Shown here piece by piece: positions 10,454 to 22,430 of a stretch of DNA of 64,000 nucleotides (position 1 is the stretch's first letter; each line of letters opens with the position of its first letter). The notes beneath the pieces are model-generated. The model saw only the letters and a list, made by a program, of their open reading frames with translations, was not told the DNA's origin and searched no databases. This DNA comes from Larix kaempferi (Eukaryota; Streptophyta; Pinopsida; Pinales; Pinaceae), in assembly GCA_027924585.1 (NCBI GenBank), contig BSBM01000870.1:7109501-7173500 (forward strand), written 5' to 3'. Made by a program: the position numbers and the translations under genes.

Positions 10454-13400
10454 TTATTCTTGGGGTGGTGCTTCTACTAGAGATGATGTGCCTACATTGG
10501 CTGCTACTGCTGCTGCTGCCTTCTTCTCTTCTTCAGCAATATAACTGAACCATATACCAGCGTCTCTTACAACCATATTTGCAGGTGAGGGGAGCAGGAT
10601 CTTCTATGAAGTCACATGCTTACCAAGCTCTGATTCAATACCCTAAACTTCTACTATTGTTTCTTGGTGAATCTCCTTAAGCAAATTATTGTATACTGAT
10701 GACAGTCCAATATAGTGATGAAGATCATCGGTGGCCAGCACATCAATCTTTTTTACATATTCTATTTGAATTCCCAGCTCTTCCTTCAAATCTGACAAAT
10801 GCCGCTCTTTGCTTGGAAAATCATCCAGGTCTTAGGAAAGATAAGCTTGCATTTTTCGTGTACTTCATGAACCTTTTGATACAGGCTGTTGCCTTTCCCC
10901 ATTGTTCCCTGGATTTTAGCCATCAGCTTAGCACCACAATTCTGGCAAAACGCCATGAGAGCTACATCCTCCTTAAAACCATCTACAAATTTGAACGGGA
11001 GATTCTTAGGGAAATCCACCTTCCCTTCTCTCCACTCTATCTGGCTTAAAATGTTTGCTTTAACCCAAGTGTATTTTCCTTTAAGCCGGGTCGCTTCGGC
11101 ATCGACCTCTTTCAATCTAACCAGCATGGTTTTGAGCCTGCACACTTCCTCAGTAATCAGCTCCTATGTGCCGTGCATTTGTCTCAAAATGTCACAGGAC
11201 TGCTCATGAAAGGGAGACATATCCATCGTTCTGCTTTCTGCTTGTTCTAGCTATTCAACTATTGCCTGTTTATCTGCTTCCAGATGAAAAACTCTAGCTT
11301 CAGAATCATTCTTTTCCGCTTCTAGAACCATCATCTGGATTTTTAGATGCTCCTTTTCTTCTTCTAGATGGAAATACTTATGTAACAACTCCTTGTGATC
11401 AACAGACAGGCGATTATACTTATTAACTACAAGATCCCTGTAAGCCTGCTCATTAGCCACAGTATGTTGCAGCATGCGAGCTCTCCTCTTTGTTGACTCA
11501 AATTCTTTGACCATATCGATCACATTATATTTTGTTGCTTTTGCTGCTAACATAGTGGCAGATGCCATGGCTATGGGAGCCTTATTTTTATTTTGCATAA
11601 CCGTGGTCTCCCACTGCGTGACAATATCTGCTTGGAAAAGTCTCTTTATCCTCTCTTCCGACTTCAAGACCACCGCCTTCCTCTTCTTATAATACACAAA
11701 TTCATCCCATCGAGACACAGTATGATCTTCGGATGGGGTGTAAGGAATGATCGAGAGATCTCTTATATGGACTTCTGTCTACGTGGGTGGGGTCTGCACT
11801 ACCTGAGATGGGTCTATTTCCATATCTTGGGTGCCAGAGTCACCCGCCTGGGCATCTTCGTTGGTCTTAAGCTCTTCTTCCACCTTTTGTTACTCTTTAG
11901 CTTTACGCCTTCTTTCTTCTTCTTCAGCACGCTGCTGATTTTCAATTGCCTCCCTCTACTCTTGCTGCAATATTTCTTCTTCAGCTTCTTGTTGCAGTCT
12001 TGCTTCTTCTTTCAATCTTTGTTCTTCATCGGCTAGGGCTCCAGCTACTTCCCTTTCTTTCTGCAGACTGGTTTCTAGGGTTGTGGCATAGCTAGAGTTA
12101 GCTCCACTACCATGACGACAAATCTGCAACTCAGCCATGTTACTAATTCCCCTGAACACTTCTTCTTTGGCATCATAGTAATGGGCATACTCAAAATGAG
12201 CAAAAAACTCTTTGCAATGCTCTGCAACCTTGCTCTGCCTGTCATTTCTATGGAAGATTGCCTCACCAAAGTGAAAAGCTTTCAACTCCCAGATGAACTC
12301 TTCGGCTGCTGCAACCCCTGAGAATTTATAGGCTCCTATACAAAAAAGCAAAGGATGGAAGCAAGCCTTGTGTTTCTTATTAAGAACTCCCCCTATTCCA
12401 TCAAGGTAAACTTGCCTAACTGCTTCTTTCAAGACTACATAATCAGTGGCGTATTTCGGTAGGATGTATGGTGGCTTAGTGCCTCCGAACATCCTGATAT
12501 AGGTACCCTCTTCTGAGAAGTAGAAATCTCCATAACCTTCCATGACCTCCATGGCATTCTCTGAAAGGAAATTGGGCTCTTCATTGAACATCTACTCATA
12601 TAGAAACATAATGAACTCTTCACACATGAGCTTATAGTGTGCTTTGTAATTTTGAGCCCATAGTAGTTTATAAGCAGTGTATATTGGGGTGTTGGCCTGA
12701 TCCCATGAGCAACCTAACCTAGGGAAAGGGAGCTTTGCCAAGATACAATCAATGATGTATGAAGCCATGTAAAACTATGATTTTTTCAGGGCCAAACCTT
12801 CCTTAGCTGTGGCCACAGTGGATGCTAAGCTATCTGAGAGGAGAGTATCCCAATCAAACACAGTCCCCTTAAATGCTATGGCATGGATTATGGGGGCCCA
12901 TTGTATCCTATATATGGTCTCATCGGGCATGCCAAAAATTCTTGTTAGCATAAGGGCAATCAACCTGAAAGGAGGCCTTAGGCTCTGAACGTCATACTCA
13001 TCACTGTCCCTTTTCCTCAGTTGTTTTCCCGTGATTAAAATCCTCTTGGCTATTTCAAAATTATTCATCTGTCCCAACCATTCATCGTTCAATGCCTACT
13101 GGGGACATGAGAATTTGTAGGCTGTTGCAATATAAGCTGGATGGAATGAAGCAAATGGCTCTCCCTTTCTGTTATGCAACACTCTTGTTTGTGAGTTGGC
13201 ATGTTCCAATATCCACCCGATTACTTCAGATCACGGGAACAACTTAGGATGAGTAGAAGCTCTGGCTATGCCGGAAGTCCTGATGTTTAAGTAGATTTGT
13301 TCTTCTTCTAATAACACGTCTGGGATGTCTTGGTCCCTGATCATCCTGTAAACATCTCCCCACTTGACCTCGGGAGGGACGCTAGTGGTACACTTTGTAT

Positions 13401-13480
13401 CCTGGAAAAGAGTTTCAGTCCTTGGTTGTACTGGTTCCTGGCTCCATCATTTTAGCTTTCGTTCTACTCCCTTTTGGCAT
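10454..13480 (-). pseudogene. ORF inside the E1 LTR, about 1,000 codons, globular N-terminus plus coiled coil
   Basis: Start chosen at ATG 13480 (MPKGSRKKAK, NLS-like) because it opens the frame shared with the left LTR copy; the stop TAA is at 10454-10456 after EEEKKAAAAVAAN and VEAPPQE. Open pieces are 12775-13092, 11956-12591, 11251-11718 and 10786-11145, split by a few stops and one extra G near 13440. The N-terminal half is globular (VKWGDVYRMIRDQDIPDVLL, SLRPPFRLIALML, GTYIRMFGG then PKYATD). From about 12100 downward it becomes a Glu/Lys/Gln coiled coil (ADEEQRLKEEARLQQEAEEE, LEEEKEHLKIQMMVLEAEK), with a CxxC (FCQNCGAKL) near the end. I know no function for it. It is on the same strand as, and downstream of, the LTR TATA box, so it would be the first cistron of the element RNA. 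Confidence 0.65.
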
Positions 13481-14380
13481 TGTGGATTATCCCTGTCAGC
13501 AACCATATAAAATTGTAAAACATTATGAGAGCATAAAATAGAGCAAGACAGTTTTAGCATGCTGATAAATATAAACGAATTGTAAAGCCGCATGTTGGGG
13601 AAGCAAACCAAACATAGATTATCCAAGGAAACAAATATGGTCATTAAACTTGATTTTTATAGGGAAGCAAAGGAAGGAAGGAACATTTTGAGGTGCTCCC
13701 AAAAAAGGTGACGCATAAAACTTATTTCCCTCCTCACTCTTGAAGATAAGCTTCCCTAAATTATAGGCACTTCTAATGGCTAAAACGCAAATGGTGGGCT
13801 AGCTTGGTTTGGGAAAACATATGAGGAGACCGAAAACATATAACAAAACTGTTTTCAACGATCGGTATCTGGGCCAAACAAGTGAGCGGTTGAGTATCCC
13901 AACTAGCTATTATTGATGTTGCTTCTTATTCGATAGTATTTGAGAAGCAGCATGTAGGCAGCATAAAAACCTGGACTTGAGTATATCTGGGTAGGAGCAC
14001 GATAGAAATGCGGCCGGTGGAAGTAACCAAGCCCAAACGACTCAGGGACAAAGGGCCAACTGGGAATGACTGGCACGGTTATGACTCCTAGTTGTGAGCA
14101 ATGAGAATTTTATGGGGCTACAATGGCTGCAAAGTTTTAAGAATAGTCTTCTACAAATTCCCACAAGCCATGTAATGAGACAAAGAACGACCGAGAAAGC
14201 CATGACATATAAATAAGACAAGATTCATGGTTTAAGCACCTACCTTGCAATGAAATAACGGTGAAAACAGGGTCGGTTCGACGATAAGTGAGCTCAGTTG
14301 GAGCGAAACGATTCGAGCAGCTTCGAACGGCGTTCTCCGAATCCAAAACTATCAACGGGGACAATAAAACCCCACTGTCC

Positions 14381-14390
14381 TTATATATAA
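14381..14390 (-). promoter_or_regulatory. TATA box of E1 right LTR
   Basis: TTATATATAA, identical to the left LTR copy at 1548-1557. Transcription would run leftward (minus strand), across the LTR ORF and then gag-pol. Confidence 0.6.
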
Positions 14391-15157
14391 AACTGGTACG
14401 TGCGGGCATCTAATTGGGTAGGTGGAAAAATCAAAATGGGGTTAATCAGCCATACAGTGGGGTCTTTTCAAACCTTCGGCATTTATGCGTAACCGTCGAT
14501 ACTGAAAGGAAAAGGTGAGTCTCATTCACTGTTGCGGGCGGACTTTGTGAGTTTCTTCCGAAGCATGGGTGGACTTTATGGGTTTGGGCGCGGCAGACTT
14601 TGCGAGAAAGATTAGAAAGACACTCCGCTTTTGCGGAAAGGTTGACAAGTTCTTCTGAAGTTGGTGAGCTAAAAGTTTGCGGTGTAAACTCATGAGTTTC
14701 TCTCGACGTTTCGGGAAGACTCGACGTGTTCTTTCGCAAATTGACAAATGAATATGCAAAGTCTTTTCTGAAATGTGAATGGTCGAGTAACTTGGGGAAA
14801 AAACAACTTGCTACGACAACACTTGATGAACGTTTCCGCAATTTCGGGAGAGAATATCGAGTTCCTCTGCCGTTTTGTGAGAGAATTTTGAGTTCTTCCG
14901 AAGTCCAAAAAAAAATATGTAAGTGCTTCTGCCGTTTCGGGAGAGAAAACTGAGTTCTTCCGCTATTTCGGGAAAGAAATTTGACTTTTGACTTAGAAGA
15001 AAAACTTCAATTTTAAAACAGATTCCCTACTTGAAACAAAACTAAGTTCAAAAAGGCTTTTCAAAGGAGACTTAACTGTTTTAGCCAGACTTTCTAGGAA
15101 AATGAAAGGAGGGGCCCCAATATCTACAAAAAATGGGGGGATGTTGCTGCAACAACA

Positions 15158-15330
15158 AGTCTTTGAAGCAAAACTTCTATAAATTTTGCAACACATGGAA
15201 CGCTTATATTGTGACATGTGGCATATTTGATTTTTAAAATTAGTTTAAATATTGTTTAAACAAATATTAAGGATATTAATGGTACCATTTAACATTTGGG
15301 GGCTATTGTAAGTTCGTGCGTTTTATGAAC
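15158..15330. repeat. R1 repeat tail flanking E1
   Basis: Matches 37788-37957 closely (AAGTCTTTGAAGC onward, through GATATTAATGGTACC), which shows E1 sits inside an R1 copy. The R1 part to the left of E1 is outside the window. Confidence 0.75.
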
Positions 15331-15361
15331 CAACAACATGGATGTTATATCAGCGGGGTCC

Positions 15362-15660
15362 AAATGAGAAGTATAGCTGCATTTTGTGGAGAAATGAGAA
15401 GTAGTTGGAGATGAAGATGGTGTAAGGAATTTATGGTTGAGTTGCTAAGTAGAAGTTCCTTAACGAAGTTTAAAACTGATACACTCCAAATCAGGTAAAT
15501 ATAAACTTCGTTATATTTACCAGCTAGAGATTTGGAGTGTATCAGTTTTAAACTTCGTTAAAGAACTTCTACTCAGAACCTCAACCATAAATTTCTTACA
15601 CCATATTCATCTCCAACTACTTCTCATTTATCCACAAACTGCAAGCTATACTTCTCATTT
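15362..15660. repeat. Near-perfect long inverted repeat (hairpin), 299 bp
   Basis: The left arm 15362-15504 and right arm 15511-15660 are inverted copies with roughly ten differences and one 7-base gap; the loop is ACTTCG. The arms start/end AAATGAGAAG / CTTCTCATTT. It could be a foldback MITE, a recent inverted duplication, or a long-hairpin small-RNA precursor. There is no protein signal and no clear target duplication. Confidence 0.85.
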
Positions 15661-15879
15661 CTACCGAGCCGAGAGGAGATCTCAAATCAAAGTTTCCATG
15701 TTAGATTTCATAATCAATACATGAATGCCTTATAGTAAGAGAAAAAACTAGAACTAGCAAGAGTATTATGGAACAACTTGTGGGTTATATAGAAAACCTG
15801 CCTCCAATGGCATGGCCAAGACCAAAAAACACTCTAACCGAGATCATACAAAAAACCCATTAGATAGATTACAAAAAAT
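15661..15879. other. Unassigned spacer
   Basis: No open frame with a motif and no repeat partner in the window. Confidence 0.4.
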
Positions 15880-15998
15880 GAGAGAGAATGGGGCAGCTTC
15901 CCAGTAGACATGGAATTATTCCTCGAGAATGGGGCAGCTCCCCAGTAGATGGAGCAGAGAGAATGGGGTAGCTCCCCAGTAGACATGGAGCTACCCCA
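15880..15998. repeat. Minisatellite with GGGGCAGCTCCCC palindrome, three copies
   Basis: The motif GAGAATGGGGCAGCT followed by CCCAGTAGA recurs at about 15883, 15925 and 15959, with a shortened last copy. Each copy holds an inverted GGGG-AGCT-CCCC core. Confidence 0.75.
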
Positions 15999-16602
15999 AG
16001 GTGAGGGGTGCCTTGAATGCATAGAAGGCTGAGGTACTAGATTCGCAGCCAGCTAGCCGGTGAAGGGACTTGCAAGCGAAGAATTGAGAAGGATCCATAA
16101 AGCCGCACATGTGAGGGCAGGCAGGTGGAAGCGAGGGAGGTGGTATATTGCATGGGGCACACGTGCCATGTTACGGGCACCTAGGTCGAGGCCCCTCCCC
16201 CACATGCCCTTCTCATGTCCGACACATGGCCCCTTATATAATGGTGACGCCAGCATCCAGGGTTAATATATGGTATACTTGATTCACATAAACAATTTTG
16301 TTTCTTAAAAACAATCATGGGAAGTAATTGCATAATTTAATATATTGTATACTTGATTCACATAGGCTGAAACTTACGAAAAATATTATTCAGGCTGTTG
16401 TAGGCCATTGGAACCAGGCATGTTGGCCATTGGATTTTCAAGGAATCGATTGGAGTGATACGTGTACTATTACTCCATTAAAATCTGTAGTCGCTATAGA
16501 TGATATCTATGACCACCATGATCCAGCCATACTGTGATAATTACCATTCCCCATCCGTCACAGACCCCATCCCATTCAATCCATCAACACAGTGGCCACT
16601 CA

Positions 16603-16612
16603 CTATATATAG
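16603..16612 (+). promoter_or_regulatory. Conserved TATA-like box in R2 copy 1
   Basis: CTATATATAG within CCACTCACTATATATAGG, repeated at 38436-38445 in copy 2. The inverted copy 3 has a decayed version near 23118-23128. No intact ORF follows. Confidence 0.4.
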
Positions 16613-17744
16613 GCTAACCATGCCCCATATCATAGCAAACTGAAATCGTCTAGGAAGCCATGGAATTTTTCTTTACTTCCTCTGTTCTCTGTCCTTTGTT
16701 GTTTTATGAGAAATGCTTGAGTCTTATAATCGCTCCCTAGTTCTCCTCATGATATATGAGCATTTTGAAATCGACTCCCTTGAAAATCCTTAGTACACCA
16801 TGATATATGGGCATTTCGAGCACTCTCAAAGTACCAATACATGGATTTGTCATTATGTTCCTTGGAACCAGTCACGTTTTCATCCATATTCTTTCTGTCA
16901 CTCTTCTTTCAATAACTGGATTTGTCATTATGTTTCTGGGTATTCATGGATTTGTCATTATGTTCCCGGTTATGCAACGAGGAGGGGATGGAGCCGTAAG
17001 GTTTGCGGGAAAAACTTATAATCAACTACGGCCAATAATTAAACGAAAAGCTTAACATAGTTGTGAAGCAACCCATTACATCTCTGTTAGGAACCATCAT
17101 TTGTACACATAACTGCTGATCTTGGAATGTTAGGCATCTGACAACATGACCGAAAGAGATAGGTAGGTCTTCCATTGATGGATATATAAATGGAATGGAG
17201 CCATCGTTTTTTGACAGAGGACATGTTTTCACCCGCAAAACTTATAATCACTGACATCCAACAAAAATATGAAACTATGGAACAATACATGTGAGAACGA
17301 GCAATAATTCGACCTGACAACGTGACTGGAGAGATAGATCTGCGATAGATGGATGCATGGATGGGATGGAGACGTCATCACATGCGGTCATCAACAGTTG
17401 CAGCAGTCGTCGAATGTTTTTTTAGTACCAGACCATCGTGTCAACTTCTTCTTACTGCACCAAGTAGAAGGTAGAAGGACTGTGCTTTCATAGTCATCAA
17501 CATTCTATTCATTCAACTCCAGTTATTTTCTGATTTCTTCAGGACAAAGAAACGGATTGTTCGTGGGTGAGATATTGGAGGATCTTAGGTCGGCCGCCCA
17601 ACTAGGTCCTCCATTCAACCCCTTCAAAGAACATGTTGAATCGTCGTGTCGATCAATGTTAAATTTTAATTAGCATTATAGTGTGTCTAGGAAGGCATGC
17701 ATGAGTTGCTTGTTTTTGAAATTATACATGGAATGTGTTGAATA

Positions 17745-17945
17745 TAATTGTACCACTGATGACAACACTATTCATTAATGACAGTTTGTAATTTTTCTTT
17801 CTTTCTCTGTTAATTGTTATTTCCAGCAATGACAGTTTGTAAATTTTCTTCCTTTCTCTGTTAATTGTTATTTGCAGTAAATTATGTGTGTCTGTAAATT
17901 TCCTTCCTTTCTCTATTAATTGTTATTTCTAGTAAATATTTTCCA
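17745..17945. repeat. Tandem repeat of about 60 bp, three copies, in R2
   Basis: The block TTAATTGTTATTTCCAG followed by CAATGACAGTTTGTAAATTT and a TTCCTTCCTTTCTCT run repeats three times with changes. Copy 2 of R2 has the same array at 39150-39203 and 43085-43195, interrupted by E3. Confidence 0.75.
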
Positions 17946-18085
17946 TTGTGTTATTCTTCATGCTTGGATGAAAGTAATACTAAATCAGAATTCGTATGTT
18001 TATGCTCTGGTTTACCACATCTAAGTATTCACCAATTTTCTGCTAAAATTGACATTGGATTCATCTATGACCAATGCCCAATATT

Positions 18086-18890
18086 AATGGAAAACATAAG
18101 AAGGATCGATCGACCCTTCTTGTAGTGTTCAACTATTATGAAAATAATACTAGGAATAAGCAGGGTTGTCGACCCTTCAATTTCGAGGGAATCATAAAAA
18201 AGAACACCTTGGAAGTTATAACATATAAAAATTGTTTGTCCCAACTTCTATTTTATGACAAGAAGGATTGGCCACCCCTTCTTTTCGTAGTTAACTGTGA
18301 AAACCTTTATCCAACAATTCATCTATATCCATAATGGAGAACACAATAAGGATCGACCGACCCTTCTTGTAGTGTCAAAATATTATGAAAATAATATTGG
18401 TAATAAGAAGGGTCGACCGACCCTTCTTGCAGTGTCAAACTATTATGAAAATAATACGGGGAATAAGAAGGGTCGACCGACCCTTCAATTACGAGGGAAT
18501 TATAAAAATACAACACCTTGGAAGTTATATCATATAAAAATGGTTTTTCCGTACTTCCGTTTTATGACAAGAAGGATTTGCCGCCCCTTCTTTTCGTAGT
18601 TAATTGTCAAAACCTTTATCCATCAATTCAGCTATAGCCATAATGGACAATACAAGAAGGATTGGTCGACCCTTCTTGCAGTGTCAAACTATTATGAAAA
18701 TAATATTGGGAATAAGAAGGGTAGTCCGACCCTTCATCTAGGAGGGAATTGTAACAATAGAACACTTTGGATAAAGAGCGGATGCTCTTTCTCTGAGAAT
18801 ATTTCCACTTTCCAGCAAAGTATTCAAAGCAAAACGTCTATAAATTTTGTTGTTAAAATGTTGATATCTAGTATCCTAGGGTGACACGTG
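18086..18890. repeat. R1 repeat with ~60-bp GGTCGACC palindrome array
   Basis: Several units of AAGAAGGGTCGACCGACCC-TTCTTG alternate with a second small palindrome TATTATGAAAATAATA. Three consecutive ~60-bp units occur at about 18350-18490. They are interleaved with longer ~250-bp segments (ACCTTGGAAGTTATAACATA, CCTTTATCCAACAATTCAG). The block ends in a GTGACACGTG tail. The palindromes could form short hairpins or be binding sites for a dimeric protein. Confidence 0.75.
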
Positions 18891-20384
18891 CAACAATCAT
18901 ATTGTGACACGTTGCTTATTTGATTTGGCACATTGAGTATAGCGAGGTTACTAATGTGGGTTTAACCACAACACAATCAGGAAATGAAAATTCACTGATA
19001 ATAGTTTTAAGGACTAGGCACATGCAAGATTACCCTATAGCTGGAATGCTAATTGAAAAATTAACATGAATTTATTAATTTATGTTAATCATTTGCAGAA
19101 ATAGTAAATGTTTTAATTAAATAAATTCACTTAAAACATAAAAGACACACAAATCATGAGTAAAGACAAATCCCAATTGTAGATCAATGTATGGATTATT
19201 GATTGCAAAAATTAAACAGTGTTCATAAATCATCTGAAGTGAAAATCAACATTCATCAAATAAATTTGATGAATTAACAAAAGAGGAATCAAGAGAAGGA
19301 CTAACTGTATTACTTCAAAGTTGCAAAAAATTACAATCTCTGCATCAATCAAAGTGTCTCTAGTCTTCTTTTGTTGATTTTCTCCCCCTTACCCCATGAG
19401 ACATCTACCCTTAAATAATAATTACAAAAATAGTTACAAAAGACAGACTTCCCATAAAATAGAGATTACACATTGAAACTAAAAGGCATCCTTAGGAGCG
19501 ACTAATACCGACAATATTTTCACAAAATTTCCAAAATATTTTCATCACATGTTTTCCGGGAGGTATCCCATAACAAACTGTGAAAGATATCGATAGTCCA
19601 CTAGCTATCTATGCCAGAAGTTTAAATATGCTTCTTAGAAGATTCATGATGATCGACAATGTCCTCAAAAAACAAAAAATCGGCCACTTGTCCTTCCTTC
19701 AGGGGAATTGGTGGAGTCATAGGCACTTGATTAATTATAAAATCCCGGATGGTTGTATCATCTTGATCAACATGTTTCTCAGTGATCTTCCTTCTCTTCC
19801 TCTGAGGGAGTCATATATACATGGATTGAATCTCAGAGTCTTCCTTTTCACTACCAGTGTTGTCATTCAAAACATCGGATTTAAAAGGTGGTGACAGAGG
19901 TTCATGATATTGAAGAGGCCGAAGTTCTTTCTCGCCACAAAATCTGACTGAAGATTTGTGACTTTTCTGCATCTTGTTCACAGTATGTAATTGTTAGGAG
20001 GATATCTCTGGAAATTGAATAACAAGACTTTCTATATGGAATATGACGACTAAGAAATTGCCCATATTGGTCTTTGTGTTTAAGAAGAGCAATAAAGATC
20101 CCATAATGATTAACTGTAATGAATTGCCATGATTAAAACCTTTTAGTCTGAGAAATGCAATTATCACATCTGTAATGAAATAACATATAGCATGCGCCAA
20201 CAAAATTTGGATTAAGATGAAGTACAATTTTAATTATATCACGTATGATTTGATGTCAAATCTAAACAACTTATCATTATGGATTAGTTGGATCAATGAC
20301 TATGACTTCAAATTTGATCGAAGGTGAAAATCACAGTTAGGAGCCTAATTGCAATTTTTAAAAATGGTAGAGGGGAAAATGGAT
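18891..20384. other. Intergenic DNA without recognisable gene; possible LTR remnant
   Basis: AT-rich, with no motif-bearing frame. Around 19290-19470, read on the minus strand, a sequence such as TTTGAAGTAATACAGTTAGT with upstream TATTATTTAAGGG looks like the R/U5 part of a retrotransposon LTR, but I find no partner copy. The open frames at 19580-19894 (+) and 19994-20227 (-) have no recognised domain. Confidence 0.35.
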
Positions 20385-21890
20385 AAGCTAAACTTCATTT
20401 AAATCACCCAGTGTAATCTCATCGGCGGGATCAAGACAAATCGACGGTTAAAACCTAAACATGCAGGAAGGAAAAGAAGGGTTGCGGGGTTTTATTTCAT
20501 AAATATACACATTCTTTCCGCAATCCACAATACGCAATTGCGGGTTGCGGGTTGCGGAAACGCAAAGTGCAAAACTATTTTAAGACTCTTCCCGCAATCC
20601 GTAATTGTGGGTTGCGGATGTAAAAGACCACAATTATTGAAGAATATTTCTGCATCCACAATCCGCATTGAGGATTGTAGGTTGCGGAAAGAAAATGTTT
20701 CAAAACCGAAAACCAAGCTTCTCCAATCCTCATTGCAGACTGTAGGTTGTGGAAAGAACCTGACTTCTGGAAAAACTTAGTGCTTTCCGTAACTCACAAA
20801 AACACTCAAAAATGAAAGAAAATTTCAAAGGAAAGTATCAACATCAACCTGACTTTGAAAGTGTCAATATCAACCTTTCTAAAGTGCAAAATGAAGTTCT
20901 GAAAGTGGCAATATTGGCTTTGAAAAGTGTGTTTTTCTATTCGAATAGTGTGTTTCTTGACTACTTATGAACCATAAAAGTGTGAATTTCAAAACAAAAA
21001 ATGCAAATTTTGATTTCAAATGTGTGAATTTCAAATAAAAAAATGCAATTTTTTACTTGAAAAGTGCAATTTTCATTTTTAAATGTTCACAATTTTAAGG
21101 TGAAAAGTCCAATGTCTAAAATATTCACTCACTGTTTGAATAGCCAGTCAATCGGCTAAGTTATAACATATAAAAATGGTTTCTCCCAACTTTTGTTTTC
21201 CTACGAGAAGGATCGGCCGCCCCTTCTTTTCGTAGTTAAGTGTGAAAACATTTATCCAACAATTCAGATATATCCATAATGGATAACAGAAGAAGGGTTG
21301 ATCGACCCTTCTTGTAGTGTCGAACTATTATGAAAATAATATTGGGAATACGAAGGGTCGGTCGACCTTTCAATTACAAGGCAATTTTAAAAATATAACA
21401 CCTTGGAAGTTTTAACATATAAAAATGGTTTCTCCCAACTTCCATTTTCCGACAAGAAGGATCGGCCGCCCCTTCTTTTCGTAGTTAATTCTGAAAACCT
21501 TTATCCAACAATTCAGCTATATCCATAATAGAGAAAAAAAGAAGGATCGACCAACCCTTCTTGCAGTGTCAAACTATTATGAAAAGAATCGTGAGAATAA
21601 GAAGGGTAGACTGACCCTTCATTTACGAGGGAATTGTAACAATAGAACACCTTGGAGAAAGAGTAGCCGCTCTTTTCTCTGAGAATATTTCCACTTGCCA
21701 ACAAATTCTTTGAAGCAAAACGTCTATAGGTTTTGTTGTTTAAATGTTGATATCTAGTATCCTAGGGTGACACATGGAATGATCATATTGTGACGCGTGG
21801 CATATTTGATTTGGCACATTGAGTATTAGAAATATAGTTTAATTATAATATTGAATTGTATAAAATATTTTCTCCTCTGAGCACCACTGA
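20385..21890. repeat. R3/R1 composite repeat, copy A
   Basis: Aligns with 45121-46515 over about 1.4 kb, starting at AAACTTCATTTAAATCACCC. The order is a GC-rich zone of imperfect palindromes (CGCAATCCGCAAT against GCGGGTTGCGG), then a zone of recurring GAAAGTG words (CTTTGAAAGTGTCAATATCA), then AT-rich AATTTCAAATAAAAAAATGC, then R1 palindromes (21220-21630) and the R1 tail. No ORF has a recognised domain. Confidence 0.8.
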
Positions 21891-22216
21891 ATCCGTCCTA
21901 CGTTTTATTCTCTATTAAACATTATGTTTTAAATATGCTTGGGCAAACTGCAAGAGGAAGTGAATAATTATAGTAGCATTTTTTCTCTCACACTATCACT
22001 GCTTCTCTAGCTATCAGTACATCCTATTATCTTGGTCATTCACATTGATCTAGATACTTGCAATCATTGAGACCTATTGATTGGGAATATTGACACCTAA
22101 ATCCTCAAAAAGCAAAGGTATTGAAGGAAAAGACCGTGTTTTGATGTTATGTGCCTATGTTTCATGTTCTAATTGGCCATCAAACCAAAATGGTTTCATG
22201 TGCCCAGCTTATGAGA
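21891..22216. other. Unassigned spacer
   Basis: AT-rich; nothing recognised on either strand. Confidence 0.4.
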
Positions 22217-22430
22217 TATTGAAAAATATAAATACTTGGCAATTGAAAAACTAGATCTATAGTTACAGATTTATGGTTTGAATAATATAAATACCTAGAA
22301 ATTGAAATGCTCTGTTACAGATTTAGATAAAAATATAAATACTTGGCAATTGAAATGTTTTGTTACATATTTTAGATAAAAATATAAATATGTGGCAATT
22401 GAAATGTTATGTTACAGATTTATTATTAAG
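22217..22430. repeat. Tandem repeat ~62 bp, about 3-4 copies
   Basis: AAATATAAATACTTGGCAAT, then TGAAATG and GTTACAGATTTA, recurs four times with decay. Confidence 0.7.

Larger units (their letters stand above)
9526..15157 (-). repeat. E1 right (5') LTR, about 5.6 kb
   Basis: The LTR begins (minus strand) TGTTGTTGCAGCAACATCC near 15157 and ends CAACA at 9526, next to the primer-binding site; TGTTG/CAACA are the short inverted ends. The outer 2.3 kb is verified as a direct repeat of 1-2325. The inner 3.3 kb is assigned by the primer-binding site alone and needs sequence left of the window. Its parts on the minus strand are a ~770-bp U3 with TATA at 14381-14390, ~900 bp of leader, an ORF of about 1,000 codons and ~900 bp of non-coding DNA at 9526-10453. 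Confidence 0.7.
1..15162 (-). mobile_element. E1: giant Ty3/Gypsy LTR retrotransposon, Tat-like, left end outside window
   Basis: Positions 1-2325 and 12813-15157 are direct repeats, and a gag-pro-pol block on the minus strand lies between them. A tRNA-primer-like site (9502-9520) sits directly beside a TGTTG/CAACA terminus at 9526, which sets the right (5') LTR at 9526-15157. Domain order on the minus strand is gag, protease, archaeal-type RNase H, RT, Gypsy RNase H, integrase. An extra ORF lies inside the LTR. The predicted target duplication is AGTCT at 15158-15162; its partner would be off the left edge. The right flank matches an R1 repeat (compare 37790-37957), so E1 inserted into repeat DNA. 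An alternative reading is a tandem of two elements sharing a short LTR, but the primer-binding site position argues against it. Confidence 0.85.
16080..18085 (+). repeat. R2 dispersed repeat, copy 1
   Basis: Aligns in direct orientation with 37958-39203 plus 43085-43345 (a copy split by E3) and in inverse orientation with 22865-23177 plus 35344-35440 (split by E2). A TATA box (16603-16612) followed by CCATGCCCCATATCAT is conserved in the two direct copies. Downstream are three irregular repeats of TGGATTTGTCATTATGTT (16844-16970). Nothing resembles a transposase, so it is a dispersed non-autonomous repeat or an old duplicated promoter region. Confidence 0.75.

Noticed and set aside
12775-13092. 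Host gene inside 10-13.5 kb.
   Set aside because: The same sequence is present at 1-600 as part of the E1 long terminal repeat, so it belongs to the element.
16328-16537. VAIDDIYDHHDP in a plus frame resembles the DDxxD motif of terpene synthases.
   Set aside because: The rest of the frame has no terpene synthase features, the second R2 copy (38220-38390) reads DDICD with other changes, and the region is a non-coding dispersed repeat with a TATA box downstream.
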